From Candidatus Stackebrandtia excrementipullorum (GTDB lineage Bacteria > Actinomycetota > Actinomycetes > Mycobacteriales > Micromonosporaceae), in contig DXGR01000086.1 in NCBI GenBank assembly GCA_019113825.1, forward strand, positions 1-43,400: 43,400 nt of DNA, read 5' to 3'. The notes under the pieces were generated by a model. That model searched no databases. It was not told the origin of the DNA and worked only from the letters and a program-made list of their open reading frames with translations. The position numbers and the translations under genes are program-made. This document shows, piece by piece, positions 16,547 through 25,516 of this stretch (positions within the stretch are counted from its first letter, which is position 1; each line of letters opens with the position of its first letter).

Positions 16547-17677
16547 ATGGCCGAGCCTGAGGTACTGGACACCGACCGGTTGATGGGAAATCCGCAGACG
16601 AAGGTCGTCGTGTGCTGCGGTTCCGGTGGAGTCGGTAAGACGACCACGGCCGCCGCGCTGGCGTTGCGGGCCGCCGAAAAACACGGTCGACGGACGGTCG
16701 TGCTCACGATCGACCCCGCGAGGCGACTCGCGCAGTCGCTGGGCCTGGAGGAACTCGACAACACTCCGCGCCGTGTCGAGAAGGTCGTCGACGGCTCACT
16801 CGACGCGATGATGCTTGACATGAAACGAACGTTCGACGAGGTCGTGTCGTCCCACACGACTCCCGAACAGGCCGAGGAAATCTTCACCAACCCCTTCTAC
16901 CAGGCCATGAGCGGCACCTTCGCCGGCACACAGGAATACATGGCGATGGAGAAACTCGCGCAGTTGCGCGCCGAGGACGAGTGGGACCTGATCGTGGTGG
17001 ATACGCCGCCGTCACGGTCGGCATTGGATTTTCTGGATGCACCCGCCCGGTTGGCGCGGTTTCTGGACGGGCGGATGCTACGGCTTCTGACGGCGCCCTC
17101 CCGCGGCGGGCACAGCATGTTCTCGTTGATGACATCGTCTATGTCGTTTTTCACGCGCGCGATCAACAAGGTGATCGGCGGTCGGATGCTCTCGGACATC
17201 GCCACGTTCGCGGCATCGCTGGATTCCACATTCGGTGGTTTCCGCACTCGTGCGGAAGCGACGTTTCGGGCTCTGCAGGATCAACAGACCGCGTTCCTCG
17301 TGGTGGCCTCACCCGCGCCGGATGCCATTCGAGAAGCCGTGTACTTCACACGGCGTCTGACCGAGGAACGGATGCCGCTGGCGGGCCTGATCCTGAATCG
17401 TTCTCATACGATCAAGGCCGCGGGGTTGTCTGCAGAACGCGCCCTGGGCGCCGCAGAAGGCCTGGATGCCGCCGATCATCCCGGTCCCACCGCCGATGTT
17501 CTTCGGGTTCACGCTCGCCTGGTCTCTCAGGTCGAGACCGAGCGCCGTATCGCCATGCGATACACCGTGGCGTGCCCGGAGGTCCCCCAGGCGCGTGTAC
17601 CGGCTTTCGCAGCCGACGTACACGACCTGGAGGACCTACGTTCGGTCGCCGAAGCACTGATAAACCAATCGTCGTGA
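16547..17677 (+). CDS. ArsA/Get3-like ATPase, second of a pair (Rv3680 type)
   Basis: The 376-residue ATPase partner of the preceding gene has the P-loop SGGVGKTT, in which the intradimer signature lysine of KGGxGKT is Ser. The switch is IVVDTPPSRSALDFLDAP, longer than in the first ATPase. A Met/Phe-rich segment (HSMFSLMTSSMSFF) could form a hydrophobic groove as in Get3. This asymmetry, one subunit with and one without the signature lysine, suggests a heteromer in which only some sites have full trans activation; that is inference. The ATG at 16547 follows GGGGAGAGG; a GTG at 16505 lacks a site. The last 266 bp are overlapped on the other strand by the whiB frame. Confidence 0.9.
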   Translation: MAEPEVLDTDRLMGNPQTKVVVCCGSGGVGKTTTAAALALRAAEKHGRRTVVLTIDPARRLAQSLGLEELDNTPRRVEKVVDGSLDAMMLDMKRTFDEVVSSHTTPEQAEEIFTNPFYQAMSGTFAGTQEYMAMEKLAQLRAEDEWDLIVVDTPPSRSALDFLDAPARLARFLDGRMLRLLTAPSRGGHSMFSLMTSSMSFFTRAINKVIGGRMLSDIATFAASLDSTFGGFRTRAEATFRALQDQQTAFLVVASPAPDAIREAVYFTRRLTEERMPLAGLILNRSHTIKAAGLSAERALGAAEGLDAADHPGPTADVLRVHARLVSQVETERRIAMRYTVACPEVPQARVPAFAADVHDLEDLRSVAEALINQSS

Positions 17678-17972
17678 GTGTCCGACCGCGACGTTGGCGC
17701 TCCTCCTCGGCGAGGGCCTTCTCAAAGATCTTTCGCCAGCTGACGATGTCGGGGTGCTTGCGTAGCAACGCCCGACGCTCACGTTCGGTCATTCCGCCCC
17801 AGACACCGAACTCCACCTGGTTGTCCAGCGCGTCTGCCAGACATTCCATGCGCACGGGACAGCCCTTGCACACCTTCTTCGCGACGTTCTGTTCGGCCCC
17901 CTGCACGAACAGCGCGTCGGGGTCTCCTTCACGGCATGCCGCCAGCGATGACCACTCAACCCTCATCGTCAT
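17412..17972 (-). CDS. WhiB-family iron-sulfur regulator (WhiB4-like position)
   Basis: WhiB proteins carry an oxygen- or NO-sensitive [4Fe-4S] cluster and regulate redox and development genes, often with a sigma factor. The four ligands are Cys13, Cys35, Cys38 and Cys44 (C-x2-C-x5-C core), followed by the turn GVWGG and the basic stretch ERERRALLRKHP. The usual protein would end near residue 100. Here no stop occurs, and the frame continues 86 more residues, antisense to the end of the ArsA-like gene, as an Arg/Pro-rich tail. The tail may be real or may follow loss of a stop codon. Start alternatives are the ATGs at 17972 and 17966; AGGGGG lies upstream of both. Position between the ArsA pair and ponA matches Rv3681c (whiB4). 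Confidence 0.88.
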   Translation of the reverse strand: MTMRVEWSSLAACREGDPDALFVQGAEQNVAKKVCKGCPVRMECLADALDNQVEFGVWGGMTERERRALLRKHPDIVSWRKIFEKALAEEERQRRGRTLTTIGLSVLRRPNVGPPGRVRRLRKPVHAPGGPPGTPRCIAWRYGARSRPERPGEREPEEHRRWDRDDRRHPGLLRRPGRVLQTTPRP

Positions 17973-18210
17973 GTGCCTAACCCCCTGGTTCCCTCTCCTG
18001 CTGGTGACTTGTTGGGTATCGACGCATGGCCTGCCTTGCACGCGTCAACACCGGACAGTGCACGTTTCGTAACTATATGACTACTCGCCGCAGTCGGCAA
18101 GTATTAGCGGCCCTCAATCGAGGCCGCGTCGGCAACCGTGTGACCGCCTTAGAACGTCTCTTACCCAGATACCGCGAGATCGACCATGAAGGCGCGGTGC
18201 GGTGATCACG

Positions 18211-18216
18211 TACTCT
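18211..18216 (+). promoter_or_regulatory. -10 element of a leaderless ponA promoter
   Basis: TACTCT lies 6 nt before an in-frame GTG at 18223. No Shine-Dalgarno precedes that GTG or the ATG at 18232. Confidence 0.5.
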
Positions 18217-18222
18217 GAGGCG

Positions 18223-20781
18223 GTGCATTGGATGAACCGAGACCGAAGCTTGGTGTCCAACGCTTCGGCGTTGTTGATATGTGGGCTGTTGGCCGGCCTG
18301 GTAGTCGCGGCGGCGGCGTTTCCCGCATTCGCCGTAGTGGGGCTGACTGCAAAAGCCAGTGCCGACGGCTTCGAAAATCTGCCGGATGAACTGGCCGAAC
18401 CCGCCACCCCGCAAACCTCTTGGCTGTACACCAAAGACGGCACCCTGATCACTTCTTTCTATGACGAAAGTCGGAAGCACGTTGACTTGGGGGATATCGC
18501 ACCGGTCATGATCGACGCGATCATCGCCGCCGAAGACAGCCGCTTCTATGAACACAACGGCGTAGACCTGTTCGGGGTTATTCGTGCCGCGGTGGCAAAT
18601 CAAAGTTCCGACTCCGTCGAACAAGGCGCGTCAACCCTTACGATGCAATACGTTCGGCAGGCGCTGGTGTACAACGCGGTGTCGAAGGTCGACGTTCTGG
18701 AGGCCACCGAAGAGACCCCGGCCCGCAAAATCCGCGAGATGCGGTACGCGGTAGCCGTCGAAAAGGAACTCCCCAAGGACGAGATCCTCGAGCGGTACCT
18801 GAACCTGGTCTACCTCGGAAACCAGTCGTACGGCGTCTACGCCGCCGCGAAGGCCTACTTCAACACCACCCCCGACAAACTCACCCTCGACCAGGCGGCG
18901 ATGCTCGCGGCCCTCCCCAAAGCCCCCTCCACCCTCAACCCCACCCTCGAGGACGAAGAGGCGCAGGAAGGCGCGAAAGACCGACGCAACTACGTGCTCG
19001 ACCAGATGGTGCGCAACGGTTCCATCACCGCGTCCGAGGGGCGGGAGGCCAAGCGGGCCGACATCGAGCTCGACCCCCAAACCCAACCCAACAAGTGCGC
19101 CTCGGTCCCCTCCGACCGTCTCGACTGGGGGTTCTTCTGTGACTATGTGGTCCAGTGGTGGTCCCAGAACCCCGCGTTCGGCGACACCCCGGAAGACCGG
19201 CTGGCGCTACTCAACCGTGGCGGATTCACCATCGTCAGTTCCCTTGAGGACGACCTACAGGCCAAGGCGCAAAAGCACGTGACGAGCCGAGTGAGCAAAA
19301 AGAACTCGCTGGCCATGGGCACCGTCACACTCGATCCGACCACCGGACACATCCGTGCGATGGCGATCAACCGTGACTACAAGCTCGACCAGTCGGAAAA
19401 CGGTCAAAGCACCAACCCGCAATCGCGGGCACAGGGCACCAGGGGTTCCTATCCGAACACGACGTTGCCGTTGTTGTCCGGAGCGCCGCTGGGAAGCACG
19501 GCAGGTGCCGGGTTCCAGGTCGGGTCGACGTTCAAGATGTTCACGCTGGTGGCGGCCTTGGAAGACGGCATCCCGCTTAATCTCACGATGAAGAACAAGA
19601 GCCCCTACCCGTCGAAGAAGTACTACGCCGGCACCACTCCCGGCCCGTCCACATGCGGCGTCATGAAGGACGGCCTCTATGTCTGGTGCCCCAGCAACGA
19701 CACCAAGAGCTATCAGGACGTCACGGCCAACATGTGGAAGGCGTTCGGGCGTTCGATCAACACCTACTTCGTCCAACTGATCGAGAAGGTCGGGGCGCCG
19801 AAGGTGATCGAGATGGCCGAACGGCTCGGCATCGAATGGCGCAGCTACGAGGACCTGGACTTCTCGCAGCCCGGTTGCCAGGAGATTCCGGGTATCGCCG
19901 AGGAAAACCTCCCCTGTCTGGAACCGGAGCGATGGGGCGCCCTGACGCTGGGTGTCGCCGACACCACCGCCCTCGACATGGCCGAGGCCTACGGAACCGT
20001 CGCCTCCGGTGGACAACGCTGTGACCCGTTGCCGGTCATGAGCATCACCACCCCCAACGGCGAGGAACACGACGCCGCCAACCCCACCTGTGTGGAGGCG
20101 ATTAGCGAAGACGTCGCCAAAGCCGCCTCCGACGCGATGCGCTGCCCCGTCGGTGATCAGTCCTTCTACGGCAAGTGCGACAGCGGAACCTACACCCAGG
20201 CGTCCGACATCGTCGGCCGCCCGATCGCCGGTAAAACCGGTACAACGGACGGCAACCAGGCCTCCTGGTTCGTGGTGAGCACTCCGAACGCGACGACGGC
20301 CGGGTTCATCGGCGATCCGGACTATCGAAAAAGCGAAGTCCCCGGCCACATGCACAACCTGCCGCACGAGGCCGCCTCGTACACGCTTCGAGACGCCGTC
20401 ACCGACATGGACACCGTCGACTTCAAAAAACCCGACCCCGCATTGGCCAACGGTAAAAACCTGACATCGGTGCCGACCATGAACTGCGTCTCCCCCGACG
20501 AGGCCGAATCCAAGCTCCGCGACGCCGGATTCGAGCCGAACCGGGTCGACGGGGAACGGTCGAAATGCGCCAAGGGCAAAGTCTACGGAACGTCGCCGGT
20601 CGGTTCCCTTCCCAAGGGCTCTTCCGTCGACTATCTGGTGTCGGCCGGTAAGACCGACTCCGACGACGACTCGAACGATCGCATGCCCACCGTCGACACG
20701 TTGACACCGTGGCACGCGACGCTGCCGCCGGCCGAGATCCCACCGGCCGACCTTCCCGCCCTGGCCCGCTGGACGACGTAA
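18223..20781 (+). CDS. Bifunctional class A penicillin-binding protein with PASTA domain (PonA2 type)
   Basis: It polymerises and crosslinks peptidoglycan outside the membrane. The 852-residue protein has one N-terminal membrane helix (about 10-42) and a GT51 glycosyltransferase domain with catalytic Glu104 in EDSRFYEHNG and GASTLTMQYVRQ. Its transpeptidase domain has the nucleophile Ser435 in STFK and KTGT at 671-674. A single PASTA module (about 750-812, VPTMNCVSPDEAESKLRDAG) comes before a Pro-rich tail. Extra cysteines in the transpeptidase (for example STCGVMKDGLYVWC) may pair. The GTG at 18223 fits a leaderless promoter; 18202 (GTG) and 18232 (ATG) are alternatives. It is divergent from whiB, as ponA2 (Rv3682) is from whiB4. 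A 42-bp palindrome follows the stop. Confidence 0.93.
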   Translation: MHWMNRDRSLVSNASALLICGLLAGLVVAAAAFPAFAVVGLTAKASADGFENLPDELAEPATPQTSWLYTKDGTLITSFYDESRKHVDLGDIAPVMIDAIIAAEDSRFYEHNGVDLFGVIRAAVANQSSDSVEQGASTLTMQYVRQALVYNAVSKVDVLEATEETPARKIREMRYAVAVEKELPKDEILERYLNLVYLGNQSYGVYAAAKAYFNTTPDKLTLDQAAMLAALPKAPSTLNPTLEDEEAQEGAKDRRNYVLDQMVRNGSITASEGREAKRADIELDPQTQPNKCASVPSDRLDWGFFCDYVVQWWSQNPAFGDTPEDRLALLNRGGFTIVSSLEDDLQAKAQKHVTSRVSKKNSLAMGTVTLDPTTGHIRAMAINRDYKLDQSENGQSTNPQSRAQGTRGSYPNTTLPLLSGAPLGSTAGAGFQVGSTFKMFTLVAALEDGIPLNLTMKNKSPYPSKKYYAGTTPGPSTCGVMKDGLYVWCPSNDTKSYQDVTANMWKAFGRSINTYFVQLIEKVGAPKVIEMAERLGIEWRSYEDLDFSQPGCQEIPGIAEENLPCLEPERWGALTLGVADTTALDMAEAYGTVASGGQRCDPLPVMSITTPNGEEHDAANPTCVEAISEDVAKAASDAMRCPVGDQSFYGKCDSGTYTQASDIVGRPIAGKTGTTDGNQASWFVVSTPNATTAGFIGDPDYRKSEVPGHMHNLPHEAASYTLRDAVTDMDTVDFKKPDPALANGKNLTSVPTMNCVSPDEAESKLRDAGFEPNRVDGERSKCAKGKVYGTSPVGSLPKGSSVDYLVSAGKTDSDDDSNDRMPTVDTLTPWHATLPPAEIPPADLPALARWTT

Positions 20782-20810
20782 CACGTCGGCTTACGGCGAG
20801 GCGAGGAGAC

Positions 20811-20852
20811 CCACGAAGCCGCGGTTCCCGTACGGGAACCGCGGCTTCGTGG
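20811..20852. terminator. Perfect 42-bp palindrome, probable bidirectional terminator after ponA
   Basis: The arms 20811-20831 and 20832-20852 are exact reverse complements with a central TA and no unpaired loop base. It begins 30 nt after the ponA stop. It has no T-run, so it acts perhaps as an unusually stable hairpin; a protein-binding role is also possible. Confidence 0.7.
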
Positions 20853-20940
20853 TCTTCGGTCGATCGTCTCCGTTGACGCCCGGTAGAACCGCCGCAGCCC
20901 CCACCCCGACCGACGAACCGGCGTCGCCCGGGTACGAAAA

Positions 20941-20972
20941 AGGTCGCCCGGTGTGCTTCCACCGGGCGACCT
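20941..20972 (-). terminator. Intrinsic terminator of the phosphatidylserine synthase gene
   Basis: A perfect 13-bp stem (20941-20953 with 20960-20972) with a 6-nt loop is followed on the minus strand by a TTTTT run, 12 nt past the gene's stop. Confidence 0.9.
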
Positions 20973-20984
20973 CGGAAGTCGATG

Positions 20985-21941
20985 TCAGGCGACGATCGCT
21001 TGACGGCGGTGCACAGCCCACAACACCGGGCCGCTCAACAGATAGACCGCGACCAGCACGATGAACGTCACCTCGATGCTCAGCAACAGCCCCACGACCG
21101 GCAACGGCCACAGCCACGGCGGCACCTTGCGCAACTGGCTCAGCTTCGCGTACGGGAAACTCGAGACCATCATGAGCGCCAACATGGCGATACCGACGGT
21201 CATCACGACATGAGGGCTCGTCAGCAACAGTGTGCCCAAGGCCAACACCGTCGCCGCCAAGGTCGTGGGAACTCCCGAAAAGAACCGCCCGTCCTTGGGC
21301 GAAACGTTGAAACGCGCCAACCGTATCGCCGCACACACGGCGACCAGTGCGCACGCAGCCCCCAACGCCCACGTCGGAAGGTCGGCGCCCATCGTTTGGA
21401 AAACGACCAGCGGGGCCGCGATACCGAACGAGCACATGTCGGCCATCGAATCCATCTGCGCGCCGAAGGGGCTCGCCACACCGAACCGACGGGCCAACGG
21501 CCCGTCCAGGGCGTCCATGAGGATGCACCCGAGAAGAAGAACGGCCGCGATCTGGACGCTTCCGTTCAGAGCAAGCATGATCGCGCCCATGCCCAACAGG
21601 ATGCTCGTCACCGTGCACGAGTTGGCCAGGCAGAAATAGAAACGCCGCCGGGCGGTCGGTTCGCCGGGCAGCAGTGGGATTGGCGCGGGAGGGGCATCGG
21701 GGTCGTCGACGTAGGTCGACGCTCCTGCCGGTGCGGGACTGATCGGAATCACGGGCTGATCGATCGACTCGATAACACTGGTACGGTCGCGGCGACGACG
21801 CAACGTCCGGATCGGGTGTATTGGGCGAATGGCGACCAAACGACGGGCAAGCGAGCTGCTTCTACGCAGCCGCCCGAGCCCCCGGCCCGCAGGCCGTGGG
21901 CTGTCGGTGACACGCCGACGCCGCCAAGGGGTCGTGCGCAC
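20985..21941 (-). CDS. pssA: CDP-diacylglycerol-serine O-phosphatidyltransferase
   Basis: It makes phosphatidylserine from CDP-diacylglycerol and serine in the membrane. The 318-residue protein has a long Arg/Pro-rich cytoplasmic N-terminus (about 100 residues) and then about eight hydrophobic segments. The CDP-alcohol phosphotransferase motif D-x2-DG-x2-AR-x8-G-x3-D-x3-D is complete in DALDGPLARRFG and GAQMDSMAD. The start is taken as the GTG at 21941, because AGGAGG ends 7 nt before it; the ATG two codons upstream would sit 1 nt from that site. The usual partner, phosphatidylserine decarboxylase (psd), is not adjacent in the window. Another CDP-alcohol transferase is less likely given overall similarity to PssA type II. 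Confidence 0.88.
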   Translation of the reverse strand: MRTTPWRRRRVTDSPRPAGRGLGRLRRSSSLARRLVAIRPIHPIRTLRRRRDRTSVIESIDQPVIPISPAPAGASTYVDDPDAPPAPIPLLPGEPTARRRFYFCLANSCTVTSILLGMGAIMLALNGSVQIAAVLLLGCILMDALDGPLARRFGVASPFGAQMDSMADMCSFGIAAPLVVFQTMGADLPTWALGAACALVAVCAAIRLARFNVSPKDGRFFSGVPTTLAATVLALGTLLLTSPHVVMTVGIAMLALMMVSSFPYAKLSQLRKVPPWLWPLPVVGLLLSIEVTFIVLVAVYLLSGPVLWAVHRRQAIVA

Positions 21942-22196
21942 GTTCATTCCTCCTCATACAGCCACGGCTAACCCGAGGCTGTCACCAACCCCGCGACGAC
22001 CAGGCCGCCGTCTACGGCACTTGCTGCTTCAACCGGCTGCAAGTTCGCGCTGCCAATGAAAAACGCGACTTACACCATTGCACACAGACGCAACCTTTCG
22101 CTAGCCCGTCTCATGTCCACATTCCGACACATCGACACGGACGGGCATGTAGCACGCAAAAGGAAAACGGTACGAGTCGTGAAACACACGTCCCCG

Positions 22197-23117
22197 TTAC
22201 GTGACAATGTCGCCCGCTATTCGGAGCGCGTCACTCAACGCCGCGGACTGACGCAACGACGGTAGCCGATCCACCTCCCACCAACGTGACTCAGACGTCG
22301 AACCGCCTGCGGTCTCCACCACCCGCGCCCGCGACGGCCGCGTCACATGAGCCCGAAAAATCGCCCGCACCCCGTGCCAGTCCAGCGGATACCCCTTGGG
22401 GCCGATCGCCCGTCGATGCCGAAAAGACGTGACGTCGAGCAGCTCCACGACCTCTGCGTCCTGCCCCGTCTCCTCGGCGATCTCCCGCAACAACGCGTCC
22501 CGAGGCTGTTCACCGAAATCGACACCCCCACCGGGCAGATGCCAACACCCGGCACCCGGATATCCGTCCGAAATCCTGGCCAACAGCACACGACCGGCAT
22601 CGTCCGTGGTCAACGCGTACGCACCGAACCGTTGTCCACGGCGCTTACGGCCACGCTTCGCCCGCGAGGGCGGCGTCGGTCGCGGCGCCTGCCGCTCCTT
22701 CTTCATAACCGCCGACTCCGGCACCGTCCAACCAAGGACCGCCGCCACAAAAGAGGTCACCGGCTCGTTTCGGGCCTCCTCCGGAAACACCCAACGCGCC
22801 TCCTCCGTCGTTCCGTCCGCCTCCGGTTGAAGCAGGCCTCCGGTGATCCTCACCTCAAAGATGACGGCATTGGTGTGAACGTTCCCCGCCACCGTGGACC
22901 ACACGTCACGCGCCCGCTCCACCTTCACGGTCAGGCCCGTCTCCTTCCGGAACTCCCGAACCACCGCGTCGCGCGGATGCTCGCCGTGCTCGACGTCGCC
23001 ACCGGGCAAAAACCACCGGCCGGGCTCACGTGCACGCCCGGACGCCTTGGCCAACAAGATTCGACCCTGTGAGTCCCACACCACCCCGTAGGCTGCTATG
23101 CGGAATTTTGAATGCAT
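22197..23117 (-). CDS. Tandem double-Nudix protein
   Basis: The 306-residue protein contains two Nudix domains joined by a basic linker (about 145-165, SRAKRGRKRRGQR). The second Nudix box (GGGVDFGEQPRDALLREIAEETG) is complete. The first (GGDVEHGEHPRDAVVREFRKETG) has Lys in place of the first Glu of the EE pair that binds metal, so its activity is doubtful. Such proteins could clean up oxidised or modified nucleoside diphosphate compounds; substrate cannot be told. The ATG at 23117 lies 6 nt after a TACGCT hexamer without a ribosome site (leaderless pattern). It is followed by a 255-bp gap to pssA, whose promoter region it borders; that gap shows no gene. Confidence 0.88.
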   Translation of the reverse strand: MHSKFRIAAYGVVWDSQGRILLAKASGRAREPGRWFLPGGDVEHGEHPRDAVVREFRKETGLTVKVERARDVWSTVAGNVHTNAVIFEVRITGGLLQPEADGTTEEARWVFPEEARNEPVTSFVAAVLGWTVPESAVMKKERQAPRPTPPSRAKRGRKRRGQRFGAYALTTDDAGRVLLARISDGYPGAGCWHLPGGGVDFGEQPRDALLREIAEETGQDAEVVELLDVTSFRHRRAIGPKGYPLDWHGVRAIFRAHVTRPSRARVVETAGGSTSESRWWEVDRLPSLRQSAALSDALRIAGDIVT

Positions 23118-23780
23118 AGTTCAAGCGTACGCGGCACGTTCTCCCTCCCGAACAGTCGAAATTCGGCTCCAACGAGCCCCGCGCCCCCGGGTTCTCATGC
23201 TCATCCGCACCCGACGTTTCCTTCGGCGAGGACCGTCGTCCTCGCGCTCTCCCGGCCCGGACCCGACCGGCACGCCACGTCCCGGTGCAGCGATGGGACG
23301 GGAGTAAAACTCGTGATGATGCGCCCCCGTTACCCACGCACCACGGACCCCGACGCCCGAGCGTGGGCGCGCAAACGGCGACCCATATGAGGGTGATCAC
23401 ACACCCCGCCCGATTGTGGGGCGGCCGTGCAGTCGGACGGTGAGACGTGCGACGACGCGTCAACCAGGTCGGGTGGCCCGGCCTGGTGCGGGACGGAGTT
23501 TTCGAACAACGGACCGCGGTGTCGGGTGGAGAACCGGCGCCTCACCGGTCGGAGATCTCAGGCAACGACACGCCACCTCACCACGAACATGGCGTCTTCC
23601 CCGGGACCGCCGGTACGGGGCACGTCCCGAGGTCCGTCTTTCGCCGTGTGCAGCCGCTCGACATGTCCGGCCCGCGAGCACGCGATACGCACGACCAACC
23701 GACCGGACGAACCCTCAACGACTCCCGAACACCGCACCCCGGACGTGGTGCCCCGCCTTGCGGCACGGTCCTCCGGGGGG
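23118..23780. other. Gene-poor 663-bp interval between the double-Nudix gene and guaA
   Basis: Apart from the Nudix promoter at the left end I see no gene, tRNA or riboswitch. Open frames are short, Arg/Pro-rich and lack ribosome sites. Weak structures are a CCGCCC/GGGCGG hairpin near 23407-23426 and an imperfect hairpin at about 23739-23787 just past the guaA stop, which may end guaA transcription but has no T-run. Confidence 0.5.
23124..23129 (-). promoter_or_regulatory. -10 element of a leaderless double-Nudix promoter
   Basis: Minus-strand TACGCT lies 6 nt before the ATG at 23115-23117. Confidence 0.6.
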
Positions 23781-25331
23781 TCACTCCCACTCGATGGTGC
23801 CGGGCGGCTTGCTCGTGATGTCGAGGACCACTCGGTTGACGTCGGGCACCTCGTTGGTGATCCGGGTGGAAATCTTGGCGAGCAGCTCGTAGGGGAGCCT
23901 CGACCAGTCGGCCGTCATGGCGTCTTCGCTGGAGACCGGGCGTAGGACTATCGGATAGCCGTACGTGCGACCGTCACCGGCGACGCCCACCGAACGCACG
24001 TCCGCCAAGAGAACCACAGGGAACTGCCAGACGGATCGGTCCAGGCCCGCCGCAGTGAGTTCCGCGCGAGCGATCGCGTCGGCGGCGCGAAGGATCTCCA
24101 GGCGTTGCGCGGTCACCTCACCGATGATGCGGATGCCGAGCCCTGGTCCGGGGAACGGGTGCCGCCAGACCATTTCCTCGGGAAGCCCGAGCTCGGCCCC
24201 CATGCGCCGCACCTCGTCTTTGAAGAGCGCACGCAACGGCTCAACCAAGGTGAACTGGAGGTCGTCGGGCAGACCGCCGACATTGTGATGCGACTTGATG
24301 TTGGCCGTGCCGGTGCCCCCACCGGATTCGACGACGTCGGGATAGAGCGTGCCCTGAACGAGGAATTCAATATTGTTTTCGGCATCGACCTCTCGAGCGG
24401 ACTCCTCGAAAACCCGGATGAACTCGCGGCCGATGATCTTACGTTTGGACTCGGGGTCGGAGACGCCTTCCAACGCCGCCAGGAAACGGTCTGCAGCGTC
24501 AACGACCTTGAGCTTGATGCCGGTGGCGGTGACGTAATCCTTTTCCACCTGTTCGGCTTCACCCGCACGAAGGAGCCCGTGGTCAACGAACACACAGGTC
24601 AGCTGGTCGCCGACAGCCCGATGCACCAGAGCCGCCGCCACCGAGGAATCCACTCCTCCGGACAGAGCGCACAGCACGTTCCGGTCACCGACTTGGCGGC
24701 GGATCGCCTCGACGTGTTCGTCGATGACGTTGCTTATGGTCCAGGTCGGCTTCAGCCCGGCGATGTCGTACAGGAAGTGCCGCAGGACCGCCTGACCGTG
24801 GGGTGTGTGTGCCACTTCGGGGTGGAACTGGACGCCGGCCATCCGTCGCTCGCGGTTCTCGAACGCGGCGACCGGCGCGCCTGCGGTACGAGCGGTCGCG
24901 GTGAAGCCGTCGGGGACGGTCGATACACAATCGGTGTGACTCATCCAGACCGACTGGGTATCGGGCAGCCCGACAAAGAGCTTCCCGGGTTCGGTGACCT
25001 CCAGTGACGTTCCACCGAATTCGCGTAGGCCGGTCGGTTCGACGACACCGCCCAACGCGACAGTCATCGCTTGGAACCCGTAACAGATGCCGAAGACGGG
25101 CACTCCCGCTTCAAACAGTGCGGCCTCGGGCAGCGACATCCGATCGGCGTTGACACTCGACGGCCCGCCCGACAGGATGATCGCCACGGGTTTCTTCGCC
25201 AACAGTTCCGCAGTAGTCGATGTGGAGGGAACGATTTCGGAGTAAACGTTCAGGTCACGAACCCGCCGCGCAATGAGCTGAGCGTATTGGGCACCGTAGT
25301 CGACAACGAGGACCGGTCGAGGCAAACTCAT
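23781..25331 (-). CDS. guaA: GMP synthase, glutamine-hydrolysing
   Basis: It converts XMP to GMP with ATP and glutamine. The 516-residue protein starts with the class I glutamine amidotransferase domain (nucleophile Cys83 in GICYGFQ; His and Glu in VQFHPEV). The ATP-pyrophosphatase P-loop follows, [13 protein letters not shown]. The C-terminal dimerisation domain ends KPPGTIEWE, the family's conserved terminus. Length is close to the E. coli enzyme (525). The ATG follows TAGAGT by 6 nt with no ribosome site, so a leaderless mRNA is likely. guaB3 and guaB lie 3.6-8 kb away on the same strand, forming a loose guanine-nucleotide cluster. Confidence 0.97.
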   Translation of the reverse strand: MSLPRPVLVVDYGAQYAQLIARRVRDLNVYSEIVPSTSTTAELLAKKPVAIILSGGPSSVNADRMSLPEAALFEAGVPVFGICYGFQAMTVALGGVVEPTGLREFGGTSLEVTEPGKLFVGLPDTQSVWMSHTDCVSTVPDGFTATARTAGAPVAAFENRERRMAGVQFHPEVAHTPHGQAVLRHFLYDIAGLKPTWTISNVIDEHVEAIRRQVGDRNVLCALSGGVDSSVAAALVHRAVGDQLTCVFVDHGLLRAGEAEQVEKDYVTATGIKLKVVDAADRFLAALEGVSDPESKRKIIGREFIRVFEESAREVDAENNIEFLVQGTLYPDVVESGGGTGTANIKSHHNVGGLPDDLQFTLVEPLRALFKDEVRRMGAELGLPEEMVWRHPFPGPGLGIRIIGEVTAQRLEILRAADAIARAELTAAGLDRSVWQFPVVLLADVRSVGVAGDGRTYGYPIVLRPVSSEDAMTADWSRLPYELLAKISTRITNEVPDVNRVVLDITSKPPGTIEWE

Positions 25332-25337
25332 GCGTCA

Positions 25338-25343
25338 ACTCTA
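25338..25343 (-). promoter_or_regulatory. -10 element of a leaderless guaA promoter
   Basis: Minus-strand TAGAGT lies 6 nt before the ATG at 25329-25331. Confidence 0.6.
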
Positions 25344-25503
25344 AATCCGGTGCTCTCGCCACCGTGACGCAGGCCAGCTGCGGTGACACCACCGACAGTC
25401 GGCACCCCGCCGGGGCCGCGGCACGTGCAGGTGTCGCTCCCCGGCCCCGTAGGGCGTCACCGGCACACCACGCAACAGAGCAGCAGGGTCGAAGACAACC
25501 TCC

Positions 25504-25509
25504 TAAGCT
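25504..25509 (+). promoter_or_regulatory. -10 element of a leaderless FUSC-gene promoter
   Basis: TAAGCT lies 7 nt before the GTG at 25517; no Shine-Dalgarno is present. Confidence 0.55.
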
Positions 25510-25516
25510 GACTCCT

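Noticed and set aside
14948-16684. Long minus-strand open frame (578 residues) opposite the membrane-anchored protein and the first ArsA-like gene
   Set aside because: His/Arg/Gly-rich composition with no domain. It is antisense to well-supported genes on the plus strand.
19255-20784. Minus-strand open frame of 509 residues opposite ponA
   Set aside because: It is antisense to the transpeptidase and PASTA region of ponA, with no recognisable domain.
23416-23892. Overlapping frames on the plus strand beside guaA
   Set aside because: They are Arg/Pro/Thr-rich, several frames are open at once (a high-GC effect), and they run into the guaA 3' end.
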